NCBI GenBank assembly: GCA_000702245.1
Contig: JNKY01000014.1
Coordinates: 62,001-126,000 of the forward strand
Length of the DNA stretch: 64,000 nt
Reading direction: 5' to 3'
Origin: Lachnospiraceae bacterium C6A11
GTDB taxonomy: Bacteria > Bacillota > Clostridia > Lachnospirales > Lachnospiraceae
Below the pieces are notes generated by a model. It searched no databases and was not told the DNA's origin. It was given only the letters and a program-made list of their open reading frames with translations. Made by a program: the position numbers and the translations under genes. Of the stretch, positions 28,343 to 39,700 are shown in pieces (position 1 is the stretch's first letter; every line of letters starts with the position of its first letter).

Positions 28343-28896
28343 TTATTTTCTTTTCAATCCAAATATTACTCTTATATATCTTGTCTTATCGATCAGGAAA
28401 CACATGCCGTAAACCACCGGATAAGTGATCACAACCGTGAGGATATAATTCAGCTCACATCCGACTCCTGCCCTCCCCAGAAAATACTGGCACAGCACTA
28501 CCACCGGAAAGTGGGCGATATAAAATACATATGACAGTCTTGCATTGAATTCAGTCGCCTTATTTGATCGGTCCAGATGATCATGCCCGATACTTATAAG
28601 TGCAGTTATACCGAATATAAATGCGAGATAATTGCAGACCGTATTTAGTGTCTCGTATTTTCCGATAAATATGAACAGTACAACGTTAGCTGCCGAGACG
28701 ATCAGGAATACTACTGTACAAACCCACTTCAGCCCCGAAAGCCTCTTCACGAAGCCCTCATCACTGAATATAAAATACCCAAGAAGATATAGTTTGCTTC
28801 CTCCCAGGTATTATATGCTATAGCTGTATGGAACAGTATCAGAAGCGACACCGTGATCCATCTCAGATTGTCTATATAATGTATACGTCTATTCAA
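28343..28896 (-). pseudogene. Decayed acyltransferase-3 gene with large internal deletion and frameshift
   Basis: Reading on the minus strand from a TTG at 28896 with GAGGGA upstream gives RIHYIDNLRWITVSLLILFH, the typical N-terminus of an acyltransferase-3 protein, but this frame stops after about 50 codons. The adjacent frame continues as YLLGYFIFSDEGF and on through five C-terminal membrane helices to 28343, the usual end of the family. Around 150-200 central residues are missing and the two parts are out of frame at about 28790. A full gene would encode about 350 residues. It lies downstream of the MATE gene. Confidence 0.75.
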
Positions 28897-28975
28897 TTTC
28901 TTTCCCTCATATAAACACTACCGCTCTTTAACAGCCGCTCTGTCCGTCTCTTTCCGAACAACACTATCATTGCCA

Positions 28976-30376
28976 TTATTCAAACGCCTGACCATCATTT
29001 TCTTTGACTATATTCTTCACCCACACGCCCTTCTTTATGAGGATGAATCCGATCAGACACTTCAGAAGATCGGCCACATGTACCAATGCAAATATAACAA
29101 CAACATGAAGCGATGTAAAGTGTGTAAGTATATAAGCTGTCGGAACAGAGATCACAAGCATAAATACACTGTCAAACAGGAAGGTGATGATAGTCTTGCC
29201 TCCCGACCTGAGAGTGAAATAAGTACAATGCAGGAAAGCATCCTTCGTCATGGTGATCGACTGAACCGTGATAAAGAGCGTTGCGATATGCTTTGCCTGC
29301 AGATTCGTATTATAAATCTTAGGGAACAGTCCGGCCGTAGCAAACATGATACTTCCCATGAAAAGTGCACATATCATACCGCAGACCGTAAGCTTCCTCG
29401 CCCAGTCCTTCGCCTTCTCAGTCTCGCCTGCGCCCAGCGCCTGGCCGACAAGTATCGCAACAGCGTCACCCATGGCAATAAAAGCAACGTTAAATATGTT
29501 ATTGACTGTATTTGCAATATTCTGCCCTGCTACAACATTAAGTCCGCGGGCACTGTAGGCCCATGCAAGAAGCGCAACTCCCAGCGACCAGAGTGCCTCG
29601 TTTACAAGGATAGGCATGCCGGTCTTAAAGAACTTCTGCGCCAGATTTGCCGGCACCTTCATCGTGCTGTATATGCCGTTGAAATACGGATGCTGCTGTT
29701 TATGCCTCATGGAATAAACGATGATGACCGTCATTTCCACATATCTTGAAAGCACTGTGGCTATCGCTGCACCAACAACTCCCAGCTTTGGAAAACCAAA
29801 ATGGCCAAAGATAAGAATATAGTTAAACACAAGATTAACACACACTGCAGTAAGGCTCGCGATCATAGGCACACGTGTCTGTCCGCACTCTCTGAGGGTG
29901 CTTGCGTAAAGTTGAGTCAGCCATATAGCCGGCAGCGAAACAAGTATTACCCGGAGATAATTCACACCGTATTTCTTGGCTGCAGCCAGATCGCCGCCAT
30001 CCTTATTTCCGTTCAGATACATCTGTATCAGGTCCGGTCCGATGGTCAGAAATACGACCAATGCAAACGCCACTATAGCAAGTCCCAACCAGAACTTGTA
30101 TCTAAAAGTATGTCTGATTCCCTCATCATCCTTATAGCCATAATACTGGGCGGTAAATATACCGACACCCGACATTCCTCCGAATATGCAGAGGAAGAAA
30201 ATGAAAATAAGCTGGTTAACTATAGCCACGCCGGACATCTGCTCAGTTCCTATCTGACCAACCATGATATTATCCAGCAGACCTACCAGATTGGTTATAC
30301 CGTTCTGTATCATGACAGGTACCGCTATACCGAGTACCATCTTATAAAAAGCTTTGTCTCCGAAATATCGTTTCAA
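28976..30376 (-). CDS. MATE family efflux transporter
   Basis: The 466-residue protein has twelve membrane helices in two similar halves, as in MATE/NorM cation antiporters, which export drugs or cationic compounds in exchange for Na+ or H+. Typical stretches are VPVMIQNGITNLVGLLDNIM, GQIGTEQMSGVAIVNQ and, in the second half, GMPILVNEALWSLGVALLAW. The long frame begins at 30475, but AGGAGG sits 6 bases before a TTG at 30376, where the family begins (MKRYFGDKAFYK). Promoter found at 30447-30475. The substrate is unknown. Confidence 0.87.
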   Translation of the reverse strand: MKRYFGDKAFYKMVLGIAVPVMIQNGITNLVGLLDNIMVGQIGTEQMSGVAIVNQLIFIFFLCIFGGMSGVGIFTAQYYGYKDDEGIRHTFRYKFWLGLAIVAFALVVFLTIGPDLIQMYLNGNKDGGDLAAAKKYGVNYLRVILVSLPAIWLTQLYASTLRECGQTRVPMIASLTAVCVNLVFNYILIFGHFGFPKLGVVGAAIATVLSRYVEMTVIIVYSMRHKQQHPYFNGIYSTMKVPANLAQKFFKTGMPILVNEALWSLGVALLAWAYSARGLNVVAGQNIANTVNNIFNVAFIAMGDAVAILVGQALGAGETEKAKDWARKLTVCGMICALFMGSIMFATAGLFPKIYNTNLQAKHIATLFITVQSITMTKDAFLHCTYFTLRSGGKTIITFLFDSVFMLVISVPTAYILTHFTSLHVVVIFALVHVADLLKCLIGFILIKKGVWVKNIVKENDGQAFE

Positions 30377-30446
30377 GTTTAACCTCCTGATGTCAAAAAC
30401 AAATAACAACCTAAAACTGTGACCGGTCTCTGCCGTCATGCGAATG

Positions 30447-30475
30447 ATTATACAATGGATGATACAAAACAGCAA
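30447..30475 (-). promoter_or_regulatory. Promoter of the MATE gene
   Basis: TTGCTG (30470-30475) and a perfect TATAAT (30447-30452) are 17 bases apart on the minus strand. Confidence 0.6.
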
Positions 30476-30484
30476 CGGAGCTTT

Positions 30485-30562
30485 TGTATACTTATAGTAT
30501 AATACGGATTACAGTATTCATAGTATCATCCAACCCGTAGCATTCATAGTATAATCCAGGCC
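30485..30562. repeat. Three 26-bp imperfect direct repeats in a divergent promoter region
   Basis: The core ATAGTATAAT (one copy ATAGTATCAT) recurs at 30494, 30520 and 30546, spaced exactly 26 bases, with similar flanks ATTC..AT and CC. The array lies between the MATE promoter and the DUF3810 promoter. Confidence 0.7.
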
Positions 30563-30586
30563 GATGCCCTCGCCAAAACAAATCCA

Positions 30587-30615
30587 TTGTAACAGCTCCC
30601 AAACTCTGATAGAAT
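30587..30615 (+). promoter_or_regulatory. Promoter of the DUF3810 gene
   Basis: TTGTAA (30587-30592) and TAGAAT (30610-30615) are 17 bases apart. The leader to the ATG at 30659 would be about 37 bases. Confidence 0.5.
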
Positions 30616-30658
30616 ACGATTATGTTGTTATTCATATATGTATTTGTTATGACCTGTT

Positions 30659-31834
30659 ATGATTATTGAATTTACTAAAAAGTTTATTTCTGAAGCAAAA
30701 AAGCTTATTAAAAGGATCATGTCCAGCGGCTATGGTAAGACCGCGGTAATCATGACCCTTCTTATCGTTATACTGAATATTCTCAGGATTTCCGAAAGCT
30801 TCTGCAATTTCTTCACAGCAAATATCATGCCTGTATTTTTAAATACCTACGGCAGATTCTCCGGAATCTTTCCATTCTCGCTCGGCGAAGTTTTTATCAT
30901 TATAGGCATCCTCCTTGTGATCGTCGCCGTTCTGGCCGCAGTCCTTCTGATCTTTCTCAGAAAGAAAAAGCCTTACACCCGGTTCTGCAGAATATTCTAC
31001 AAAACCTTCCTGATGATCGTACTTTCTGCCGCTCTCATCATGACCATGAACTGCTCCATCCCTTACGGATGTTCCGAGCTAGAGATGAAAAAGCACGCAG
31101 GAAAATACAGTGTTCTCGAGCTGGAAGCACTGCGTAACTATCTCGTTGAAAAATGCAACGAATACGCAGCAAGCTTACCGAGAGACGAATACGGCCGCCT
31201 TATCTACAACCCTGATATTGATAAACTAAACGAAGAAGCCCGCAGGGTGATGCACAAGCTGTCCAAGGATTTCCCGAGACTCTCCGGCTACTATCCGGAC
31301 ATGAAGCCGATCATGAACTCAACCCTCATGTCCCAAAGCTACACTCTCGGTATATTCTTCCCGTTTACGCTTGAGTCAAATTACAACCCTAAGATGTATA
31401 TTATGAACTACGCGGCAACCTTCTGTCACGAATACTCTCATCTTAAGGGCTATATGCAGGAGGATGAAGCGAACTTCATCGCATTCCTCGCCTGCCTTGA
31501 ATCGGACGATCCATACTTTGTCTATTCCGGGTATCTGAGTGTACTCTTCTATGCCGATGACGCATACTGGGGCAACCTTACCGGTGATGATATTGCGAGA
31601 TACATCCAGCAGCCTGCCATCCTTGATGAGGTTTATACCGACGCCTGCTTCCTTACACCGGAAGCATGGAAGGAGGTCGAAGAGGCAGCTGTATTTGACA
31701 CACAGGTTGTAAATGACGTTTCCACAGATTTTACGGAAAGCTATATGGAATACTACGGAATAGAGGACGGTATGGCAAGCTACGGCCGCGTCGCCGACCT
31801 GCTGCTACAGTATTATGACGGAATACTGTATTAG
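30659..31834 (+). CDS. DUF3810 membrane protein with zinc-peptidase-like motif
   Basis: The 391-residue protein has three N-terminal membrane helices (about residues 20-40, 70-105, 115-140) and a large domain of the DUF3810 family. That domain carries HEYSHLKG (an HExxH zinc motif) and, some 10 residues later, EDEANFIAF, with a glutamate where a third ligand is expected. This suggests a membrane metallopeptidase, although no activity is known for the family. The ribosome site before 30659 is weak; an alternative ATG at 30719 has AAAGGA. Single gene. Confidence 0.75.
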   Translation: MIIEFTKKFISEAKKLIKRIMSSGYGKTAVIMTLLIVILNILRISESFCNFFTANIMPVFLNTYGRFSGIFPFSLGEVFIIIGILLVIVAVLAAVLLIFLRKKKPYTRFCRIFYKTFLMIVLSAALIMTMNCSIPYGCSELEMKKHAGKYSVLELEALRNYLVEKCNEYAASLPRDEYGRLIYNPDIDKLNEEARRVMHKLSKDFPRLSGYYPDMKPIMNSTLMSQSYTLGIFFPFTLESNYNPKMYIMNYAATFCHEYSHLKGYMQEDEANFIAFLACLESDDPYFVYSGYLSVLFYADDAYWGNLTGDDIARYIQQPAILDEVYTDACFLTPEAWKEVEEAAVFDTQVVNDVSTDFTESYMEYYGIEDGMASYGRVADLLLQYYDGILY

Positions 31835-31848
31835 TGTATTATCTATAC

Positions 31849-31968
31849 TGCGTAGATGCGACTCCGTCGCCTGCCCCCTCGTCTATCGACTCGGTGTAGA
31901 ACATTCGCCAAATATCCGCTTCATCATGCAAGCATGATTCCGCGAATACTCGGCTCATTATCTACGCA
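31849..31968. repeat. 120-base structured element closed by a terminal inverted repeat
   Basis: TGCGTAGAT (31849-31857) pairs with ATCTACGCA (31960-31968). Inside are GCGAC-TCC-GTCGC and TCATGC-AA-GCATGA hairpins. It has no ORF and follows the DUF3810 stop by 14 bases. The small-loop hairpin style resembles the cluster at 10258-10421. Confidence 0.65.
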
Positions 31969-31976
31969 AAAAAAAG

Positions 31977-32005
31977 AACCGGCCAGACCTTAAGTCTAAC
32001 CGGTT
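31977..32005. terminator. Bidirectional terminator
   Basis: AACCGG (31977-31982) pairs with CCGGTT (32000-32005), and AGAC with GTCT inside. Both strands end in runs of T. Confidence 0.75.
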
Positions 32006-32033
32006 TTTTTAAGATACCCGCAGCTCCTTATCA

Positions 32034-32282
32034 CTACATCGGTGAAAGAGGTTCGATCACCGGATCATGCCAGAGATCTTTTTTGCCGAATATCTTGTCG
32101 ACCCTGTACAGAAAATACTGTGGGCCATTGCTGAAAATGTAATACATCTGCTTCTTTGTTTCAAGGATATAATGCACATCATCGCACGCAAATCTCTTGA
32201 TATAAGCAGACTTGACGCCCTCGCTGATAGGGTCCATCTTATACTTCTTGACAGCCTGAGAAACATTCATAACCTTAATCAC
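32034..32282 (-). CDS. Small hypothetical protein
   Basis: The 82-residue protein (VSQAVKKYKMDPISEGVKSA, later YYIFSNGPQYFLYRVDKIFG) is not recognised. It has no membrane segment, and a mixed basic and aromatic composition. Start is taken as a GTG at 32282 with AAAGGG 9 bases upstream; an in-frame ATG at 32270 is possible. A terminator follows the stop, which supports a real gene. Confidence 0.6.
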   Translation of the reverse strand: MIKVMNVSQAVKKYKMDPISEGVKSAYIKRFACDDVHYILETKKQMYYIFSNGPQYFLYRVDKIFGKKDLWHDPVIEPLSPM

Positions 32283-32451
32283 ACCTTCTATCCCTTTATA
32301 TACGTAAAATTAGTTACACTTTCACGCATTTTTCCCTTAGGTATATTTTATGAAATTATCCACAAATTGTCACGCGTTTTTTGCGCTTTTTTACTACAGA
32401 AGTATAAATTTGTATATATTTAATAAAAAATAATTATTATAGCCTGATTAT

Positions 32452-33537
32452 TTATGCATTAAATCTTGCCTGCTGACTTCTGATAAGTTCCTCATCTTCA
32501 AAATAGTTGATCCTCATCGCAGCCCTAACTTCAGAAAGTGTCTCCGCAGCAGCTTCTCTTGCAGCCTCTGTTCCCTTCTTAAGTATCTCATAGATAGCAG
32601 GGATGTCCTTCTCAAGCTCTTTTCTTCTGGCTCTTATCGGATCAAGCTCTCTATTGATGATATTCAGGAGAAGCTTCTTGCACTTAACGTCGCCGAGACC
32701 GCCTCTCATATAGTGCTCCTTCATCTCATCAAGATTCTTGTAATCCGGACAGAACTCAGCAAAATCAGAATCCTTTGCAAATGCATCAAGATAAGTAAAT
32801 ACAGCATTTCCCTCTACCTTACCAGGATCAGATATCTGGATGTGAGTCGGATCGGTGTACATGCTCATAACCTTCTTCTTAACATCATCAGCTGTATCCG
32901 AAAGATAGATGCAGTTGCCAAGTGACTTACTCATCTTCGCCTTACCGTCAGTACCCGGAAGTCTTGAGCAGATTGTATTCTGCGGAATAAGAGCCTGTGG
33001 CTCTACAAGAACCTCACCGTAGGTTGAATTGAACTTTCTGACGATCTCCCTTGCCTGCTCGATCATCGGAAGCTGATCCTCACCTACAGGCACAACCGTC
33101 GCCTTAAATGCAGTGATGTCCGAGGTCTGGCTTACAGGATATGTGAAGAAGCCTGCAGGAATACTTGCCTCGAAGTTTCTCATCTGTATTTCAGCCTTAA
33201 CGGTCGGGTTTCTCTCAAGTCTGGAAACCGTAACGAGATTCATATAATAAAATGTCAGCTCGGTCAGCTCTGTAACTGCCGACTGGATAAATATATTTGC
33301 TTTGTTTGGGTCAAGCCCGCATGACAGATAATCAAGTGCAACCTCGATGATGTTGTCCCTGATCTTGTCCGGATTGTCGAAGTTATCCGTAAGCGCCTGC
33401 GCATCCGCGATCATGATAAATATCTTATCAAACTCACCACTGTTCTGAAGCTCAACACGTCTCTTCAGAGAGCCTACGTAATGTCCGAGGTGAAGACGTC
33501 CTGTCGGTCTGTCACCGGTAAGAATAATCTTGCTCAT
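32452..33537 (-). CDS. trpS: Tryptophanyl-tRNA synthetase
   Basis: TrpS charges tRNA-Trp in the cytoplasm. The 361-residue class I synthetase shows the HIGH-type motif in [17 protein letters not shown] and the KMSKS motif in [12 protein letters not shown]. The tryptophan-site stretch [14 protein letters not shown] is also present. The frame opens at 33564, but GGAGG lies 9 bases before the ATG at 33537. A promoter 37 bases upstream leaves no room for a T-box leader, which many clostridial trp genes use. Confidence 0.94.
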   Translation of the reverse strand: MSKIILTGDRPTGRLHLGHYVGSLKRRVELQNSGEFDKIFIMIADAQALTDNFDNPDKIRDNIIEVALDYLSCGLDPNKANIFIQSAVTELTELTFYYMNLVTVSRLERNPTVKAEIQMRNFEASIPAGFFTYPVSQTSDITAFKATVVPVGEDQLPMIEQAREIVRKFNSTYGEVLVEPQALIPQNTICSRLPGTDGKAKMSKSLGNCIYLSDTADDVKKKVMSMYTDPTHIQISDPGKVEGNAVFTYLDAFAKDSDFAEFCPDYKNLDEMKEHYMRGGLGDVKCKKLLLNIINRELDPIRARRKELEKDIPAIYEILKKGTEAAREAAAETLSEVRAAMRINYFEDEELIRSQQARFNA

Positions 33538-33580
33538 ATATAAAAAACCTCCGTTTTTTCTCATAAATTCACACTACACT

Positions 33581-33609
33581 ATATTAGTTTTTTGCTTGCA
33601 AAAAGTCAA
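33581..33609 (-). promoter_or_regulatory. Promoter of trpS
   Basis: TTGACT (33604-33609) and TAATAT (33581-33586) are 17 bases apart on the minus strand. Confidence 0.65.
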
Positions 33610-33626
33610 TATTTTTCGAAAGCACT

Positions 33627-33722
33627 GTCGAACACTACCGCGTTGCAAAGCTTCAGCCGTCGAACACTACCGCGTTGCAAGGCTTCAGCCGTCGAACACT
33701 ACTGCGTTGCAAAGCTTCAGCC
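33627..33722. repeat. Three tandem 32-bp repeats, intergenic
   Basis: Copies begin at 33627, 33659 and 33691, exactly 32 bases apart, with only two base differences (AAAGC/AAGGC, ACCGC/ACTGC). They lie between the trpS promoter and the hairpin after the adhesin gene. No coding frame in them is plausible. Confidence 0.95.
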
Positions 33723-33741
33723 GGTCGAAACCGACCGGCTG
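33718..33741. terminator. Hairpin after the pilus operon, possible terminator
   Basis: CAGCCGGTCG and CGACCGGCTG form a perfect 10-bp stem with loop AAAC. It lies 14 bases below the adhesin stop. There is no T-run on either strand, so it may be an RNA-end stabiliser rather than an intrinsic terminator. Confidence 0.5.
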
Positions 33742-33754
33742 ATTATATGTTTAG

Positions 33755-36700
33755 CTATTCATCATTGTATCTCCTGCGTCTTCCTCTGAGGAACAGAAGC
33801 ATCGCTCCGATAAGAAGTATTCCCACAGCTATAAGTGCGGTGGCATGTGTCTCTATTCCTGTAGGAATAACAGCTTCACGGGTGTTAGTAACCAACAGCT
33901 GCACATCCTGCGTAAATTTGAACCTCATAAAGTATGTCTTTTCTTCGACATCACCGAGCTTGAATAATGCTGTATAATCTTCTTTTTTCTCACTCACAGT
34001 AACAAACTTCGGAGCATCAGGTATGCATATCATAACGCTGTCACCATGCTTCATCTTAAAGCTGTCACCCGAGCGTATTTTCGCTGTCTGCTCTTCTCCG
34101 TTCTTACTCCATGCATATCCATCCTGATCCGCATCTTCGATAGTGATCGTGAAATCGAATTCCTGATCCTTATTTCCATGATTTCCATCAACTATCTTGG
34201 TGATCGTCAGGTAATTCTTCGTAGGATCCTCTTTAGTATTCTTAACACTGATCGTGTAGATAAAGCTTTCTGCTGTTTCTATTATACTGCCCTCACCCGG
34301 TCCGCTTATCATATCCGGCTCTCCGAGCGCAGAAATATAGAATACAACATCCTCATCCAGCTTGGTATAGTTTGTCGGTGCCTTTGTTTCTTTCAGGAAA
34401 TATACTGTACCGTCTGTACCCGGACGAAGGACTCTTCCGCTGTTTCCTCCGCAGATATCGACCTTGCCGTTTACGGTAACAAGATCTTCAAATCCACTCA
34501 TCGGATTCTTATTCTTTTCCAAACCGCCAACAGTTGAATTAACCTGCTTATAGAGTGCAAAATGTGCTGAACTTAACGGTATATTACTAGCGCCGTCCGT
34601 CTTCTGAAGCTTCAGATTGAACGGCTTGTTATAGATATCAACATATGCCGTTATACCATTCTCTCCGTTTTTCCACTTTGCCCAGTTTTCATCAGCCTCA
34701 ACAGTATCTCCCCAGGGAGTTATGCCATCCTCGTATAACAGAGTAACGGTTTCATCACTGTTAACCTTAAACTTAAGCGTCTTCAGAAGACCGACATAGC
34801 CATCCGGAGCAGCCGTCTCTGTCAGAGTATATACCTCATCATTACTGAAGTTATACATCATTGTAACAGTTCCTTCCGAGTCAGAAGTATACTTTCCGAT
34901 CACATTTCCGGCACTGTCGCTGAGTGTAAACTTACCATTCTTAAGTGGCGTCGTGCTGTTCCACTTGAAAAGCCTTACGGCTACACCACCCTTCCGCGTA
35001 TTTGTTACAGTATCTGTTCTGGTAGAGCCACCATCAGCTTCCTGCTTATATGATACTACATATTCATATTCCTTGACTGCTGTTTCTCCGTCAGGAGTTG
35101 CCTCCGCGGTTCTTTCAGCCTTCAGGTAAATACTGTCCCCGCTCTCAAACGATGTTACCTCAGAGTAACCGGTAACCACTCCGTCCTTGTCAACGCTGAT
35201 ATTTCCGGTAAGCCTTACCTCTCTTACTTCATAGCCGTTAAAGTTAGTCCTTGTAGTACCATTTTTATTTCTCTTAAGTGACGTCCAGAAATAATAAGTA
35301 GAAGTGTCAGGAGAAGCAATCTCTCTGACCGATCCTTCTATCAGCTCCCCGTCAACATAAACCGCAACATAAATCGGATCATGAGCTACTGTAATATCGA
35401 GATCACTCCAGACCTTTTTAACAGTAAGTCCGTAACCCTTTTTATTGATTACTTCAAGCTGAGGATTAGATTCAGCAATAACCTTGCCGACATTATCTCC
35501 CTGTTCGAGATAATTACTGTATGATTTGATCTTATGTGATACTCCCTCGATTATCTCCTCGCCCTCTACCATTTTATAGCTGTCAAGGCCGTATCCGCTG
35601 TTTATATCCTCGGTAACCATAAATACAGTACCTATCGGAAGACCCGGAACACATATCGTATAACCTGAAGGAATTCCCGAAATAGCACCGAAGCCCGATG
35701 TAGTAAAGCTTATATCGTTTAAGGTGTATCCATCAATTGCATTACCATCTTTAAGATCAGATATATTATCACGTGTATATTCGATCTGTGTCTGAATAAA
35801 TCCGCCATCATCATGATTATGTGCACACAGATATTTTACAGCACCTTCAGATTTGACTACGTAGTAATTATACATGTCAACACGATTAAGGTCATCGATA
35901 TCCTCTACATCAACAGATGACAGGTAGAGTCTGAAGCTGAACGTTGCAAGATCATCAGTTATTTCCTTACCATCCGCATCAACAAGCTTCTTCGTTATAA
36001 ACAGATCCTTGATAACATTGTCATTTACTACATTGTCAAATGAAATAGTTGGTCTGCTTTCTGCAGTAACAGACTCTGATGAATAGCTCTTCAGATTTCC
36101 GCAGATCTCGACTCTTTCTTCCGGTACAGCCTCGCCATTAATAAGAACATTTCCATATAAAGTGCTGTCGACTGCACATTCAACGATCCTGTAGCTGATA
36201 GTTTCATCCGGGAATGAAATCTCTGCACTCTTTGTTGGATTTATAAAATAAATATTGTGGTACGCCTCAATATCTTTGAATCCCGGCGGCCTATACTTCT
36301 CAACAAAGGTTACAGGCTGCGTTGAATTCTGATAGCTTACCATGACATGTTCATCATCATTTCCGAGAAGGAATTCTTTTACCACCTCAGGATTATCAGG
36401 ATCCGGAGCTGTATAATATATCTGGAAAGGATACTCAAGAAAACTGGTATCAAGAAGCGCCGCTCCATTTCCTATAACATTCTTGGAAACAACAACCTGT
36501 CCCGGCTTGACAGACGCAAGGTTAAAACGCATATGAAGATTCGACGCACCAGCTCCTCTTTCCATGTAGAATATTCTCATTGTATGCGTAGAATAATCCG
36601 CGAAAATATTCTCGCAGCCATAATTCGTCCCATCATCATCTTCAGTCTGGAAATACTGGAGCAGGTAGGTCTTTATTTCGTCATAACTTGGCTCTGCACC

Positions 36701-39700
36701 ATTATGAGCCTCTTTATAACGTGTAGTATAATTATCTATATAGACCTGCTTCAGAGTCGTTATTCCGGTCGTTACTCCCTGTTCATTAACCGTAGGATTA
36801 ACCTTCACCTCACCGGTTTTGAAATTAACGCTTCCGGCAAGAGCCGAATGAATACCGCCAAGATCTATCACAAGCTCACCATCAACATATAGCCAGAAAT
36901 CATCATCTCCTGTGAATTCGAAGATGATATCATGTCCCCACGCATCAAGACCGCTGACAGTCTGGACAAAGGATGCCTCCAGCTCCATACCGTTATAATA
37001 GTTTGGTGAAGGGATATTGTATAGCTTTTCATATTTACGAGGATCATCCTCCGGCAGTTCACCCTTTGTTCCTTCCTGATTGGTAAGTGCGCTGTATGTG
37101 TTTTTATGCAGTTTGGAAATCTCCTTACCGACTATATTATCATAAGGTAAGAATTGTCCATGCTTACGTGTTGCAGCATTACTGTTATCAGATGATCCAA
37201 GCTCTCTGTAAACCGTGAAATCTACGGCATTATGCACCCGACCCTTGGTGTCTGTGTATTGCGTTGTATCCTTATCTCCTCCCTGATCATTCTTCAGGGT
37301 TGCAAAATTCTGACAACTGTCAAATTCGAAATACCCACTGGACTCATATATACTCTTAATAAAAAGGCCATTTACTTCAACAGGCTCACTGTATAACGCT
37401 GCCAAGGATTCTCCTTTATGAGTTGTTATTTTTTTACCCGTCATAATAGGATATCCGTCATCACCTATATTAGTTGACAAAATACCGGCATCTGTAGTAG
37501 TTACTGCTCCTCCATCGTTACTTCCCAAATAATTGCTCATCGTATCGCGCTTGTTAAAATCCTGCATCTTGATGGTGATACCGTAATCATAGTTATTAAT
37601 GGTCTCAACCTTATGGAGACTTCCGCTCAGATTCAGCGATTCAAGTGTAGCAAAATAAAATGATGCCGAATTTGACTGTGAACATGGAATAAGCCTGCTG
37701 TTATCATCATTTGGTTTTAGACCTATATACGAATAATAATTATCATCCCATGCAATTATGTTGCTGAAGAATTCACCGTTTCGACGTCCCGGCATATTGA
37801 TACCGATCGTATCATCAGAAAGTACCTGCTCTCCGTTTCTCTGAGGTGCAATATACTTCTCCGAACTCGGATTATATAACTCGTAATAATAGTTTACTTC
37901 CTTGGTAATCTTATCGCGGTATTCGGTAAATACCCACTCAAGCGTATTTGTTCCATCTCCCAGCCAAAGGATCTTACCTGCGCTGGCATAGCATTTATGA
38001 AGAGTTCCATCATGATCAACCGCATATATATCATATCTTTTTGCTTGTTCATCCCAGATACGTGTATATACGATAACCCTTGCTCCATCCGGAACGTCCG
38101 AAACACTTACTCTGTCCGCCGAATAGATAATACCGCCTGTCTGGGAAACATCTGCAAAGTCAATAAGATTCAGATAGGTGTTCTTTGATATTCCTGCTGA
38201 CATATCAAAATACGAATTCGAATTTTGTCCGTCATCCTCCATCTTAAAGGTCACGTATTTATCATCATATTTCAGCTGGATCCTGTCTTTTTCTTTAAAC
38301 AGTACCTGAAACTCGGCAGCGCCGGTATGATCATCTACGAGGATAAGCTTATCTCCACTTACCGCAAGATATTTAACGCCACTGTCTGTCTCGGCTGAAA
38401 GATTATATTTATCATCAGCTATACTGTGAAATGTCCATCTTGTCACTTCACTTTCATCATCTACGTATAGTGTTATACCCTCCTGCGATGCCGATTCATG
38501 TGCTATCACCTCAAGAAGTGCATGTACGCTGCCGCCTGCCATAAGCGCATAACCATACCTGCCGTCCGTATAATTCATAAGACCATATGTCTTTCCGTCG
38601 AGATCTGTATCACCTTCGTTATAATTGGCAGCAAAGGTCAGTGAAAACAGATAAACCTTTTCATTATTTGCACTTCCAACATGTGTATTGCCTTGTTCGT
38701 CTATAATATCCCCATTCGTATACTGTAAGCTTGTCTGAAAAGCTATGTTATCTTTAACCTGCCAATAGTTCTGCTTTTTGGGATTTTTATCGTCATAAGA
38801 CGGCGCACTTAAGTAAAACGAATCTTCGGAATGGACAGATTTTTTAACTGTGAAAATGTAATTATAGGTATCTTTTATTTGCGAACTGAAGCCAAAACTA
38901 CCACCTGCCTTCTTCTGCATATACAAATAAACCTTTTCTTCATGTTCATCCAAATAATAGATATTGAATTGATTGTCTGTCCCCTCTATCTTTTTAAAAT
39001 AATAAATTGTTGCTTCATCAGGATAAATTGTTGCTGATATCTTGCCTGACGATAAAACATGTGTAAAATATTTTGTCACACCCTTCGGATCAGATCTGTT
39101 GTTATAGATATAAAAGCCCTTTCCGTCAAGCTGATCGATAGAAGTCGCATTTGTTACCTCACCCGAAGCTATCTTAACTATCTCATACACACTGAAGCCG
39201 GTTGCATCAAAAGAAAGGCTTCCCTCTCTGACCTCAATATCTGTTATCTCCTCTTTCTCACCATCGTCCATTATGTGAAAGAGCCTGATATTCTCATCAG
39301 AAGATATTCTCGCATCAGTTATCTCAACCTTGATTGGAAGCTTTTCGGTAGGCTGGTATTCCTTCTTACCGACCTTGATGGTTATATCATATGCTGCAAG
39401 TGTTACATATTCCTCAGAAGCTTTTTCATTCTCAGAAATCTCGTCATCTGAGTCTGCATCATCCTTAGCACCTGATACATCAGCTATAGTCTCAGCATCG
39501 CCTGTTGTCGCTGCTTCCACATCAGCATCATTCATTGTTGCTGTTTCTGTATCCGTAGCGTTCATTGATGCATTTACATTATCAGCATTACGACTAAGCT
39601 CATCTGTATTGTCATCTGTATTGTCCTCCGGCTTATCTTCATCCGGGTTATTCTCCATAGTTGTATCTGCATACTCATCCGTAACATCTATTACTTCAGC

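Noticed and set aside
33538-33754. T-box or tryptophan leader upstream of trpS
   Set aside because: The promoter at 33581-33609 gives a leader of only about 37 bases, and no T-box motif or terminator pair is present.
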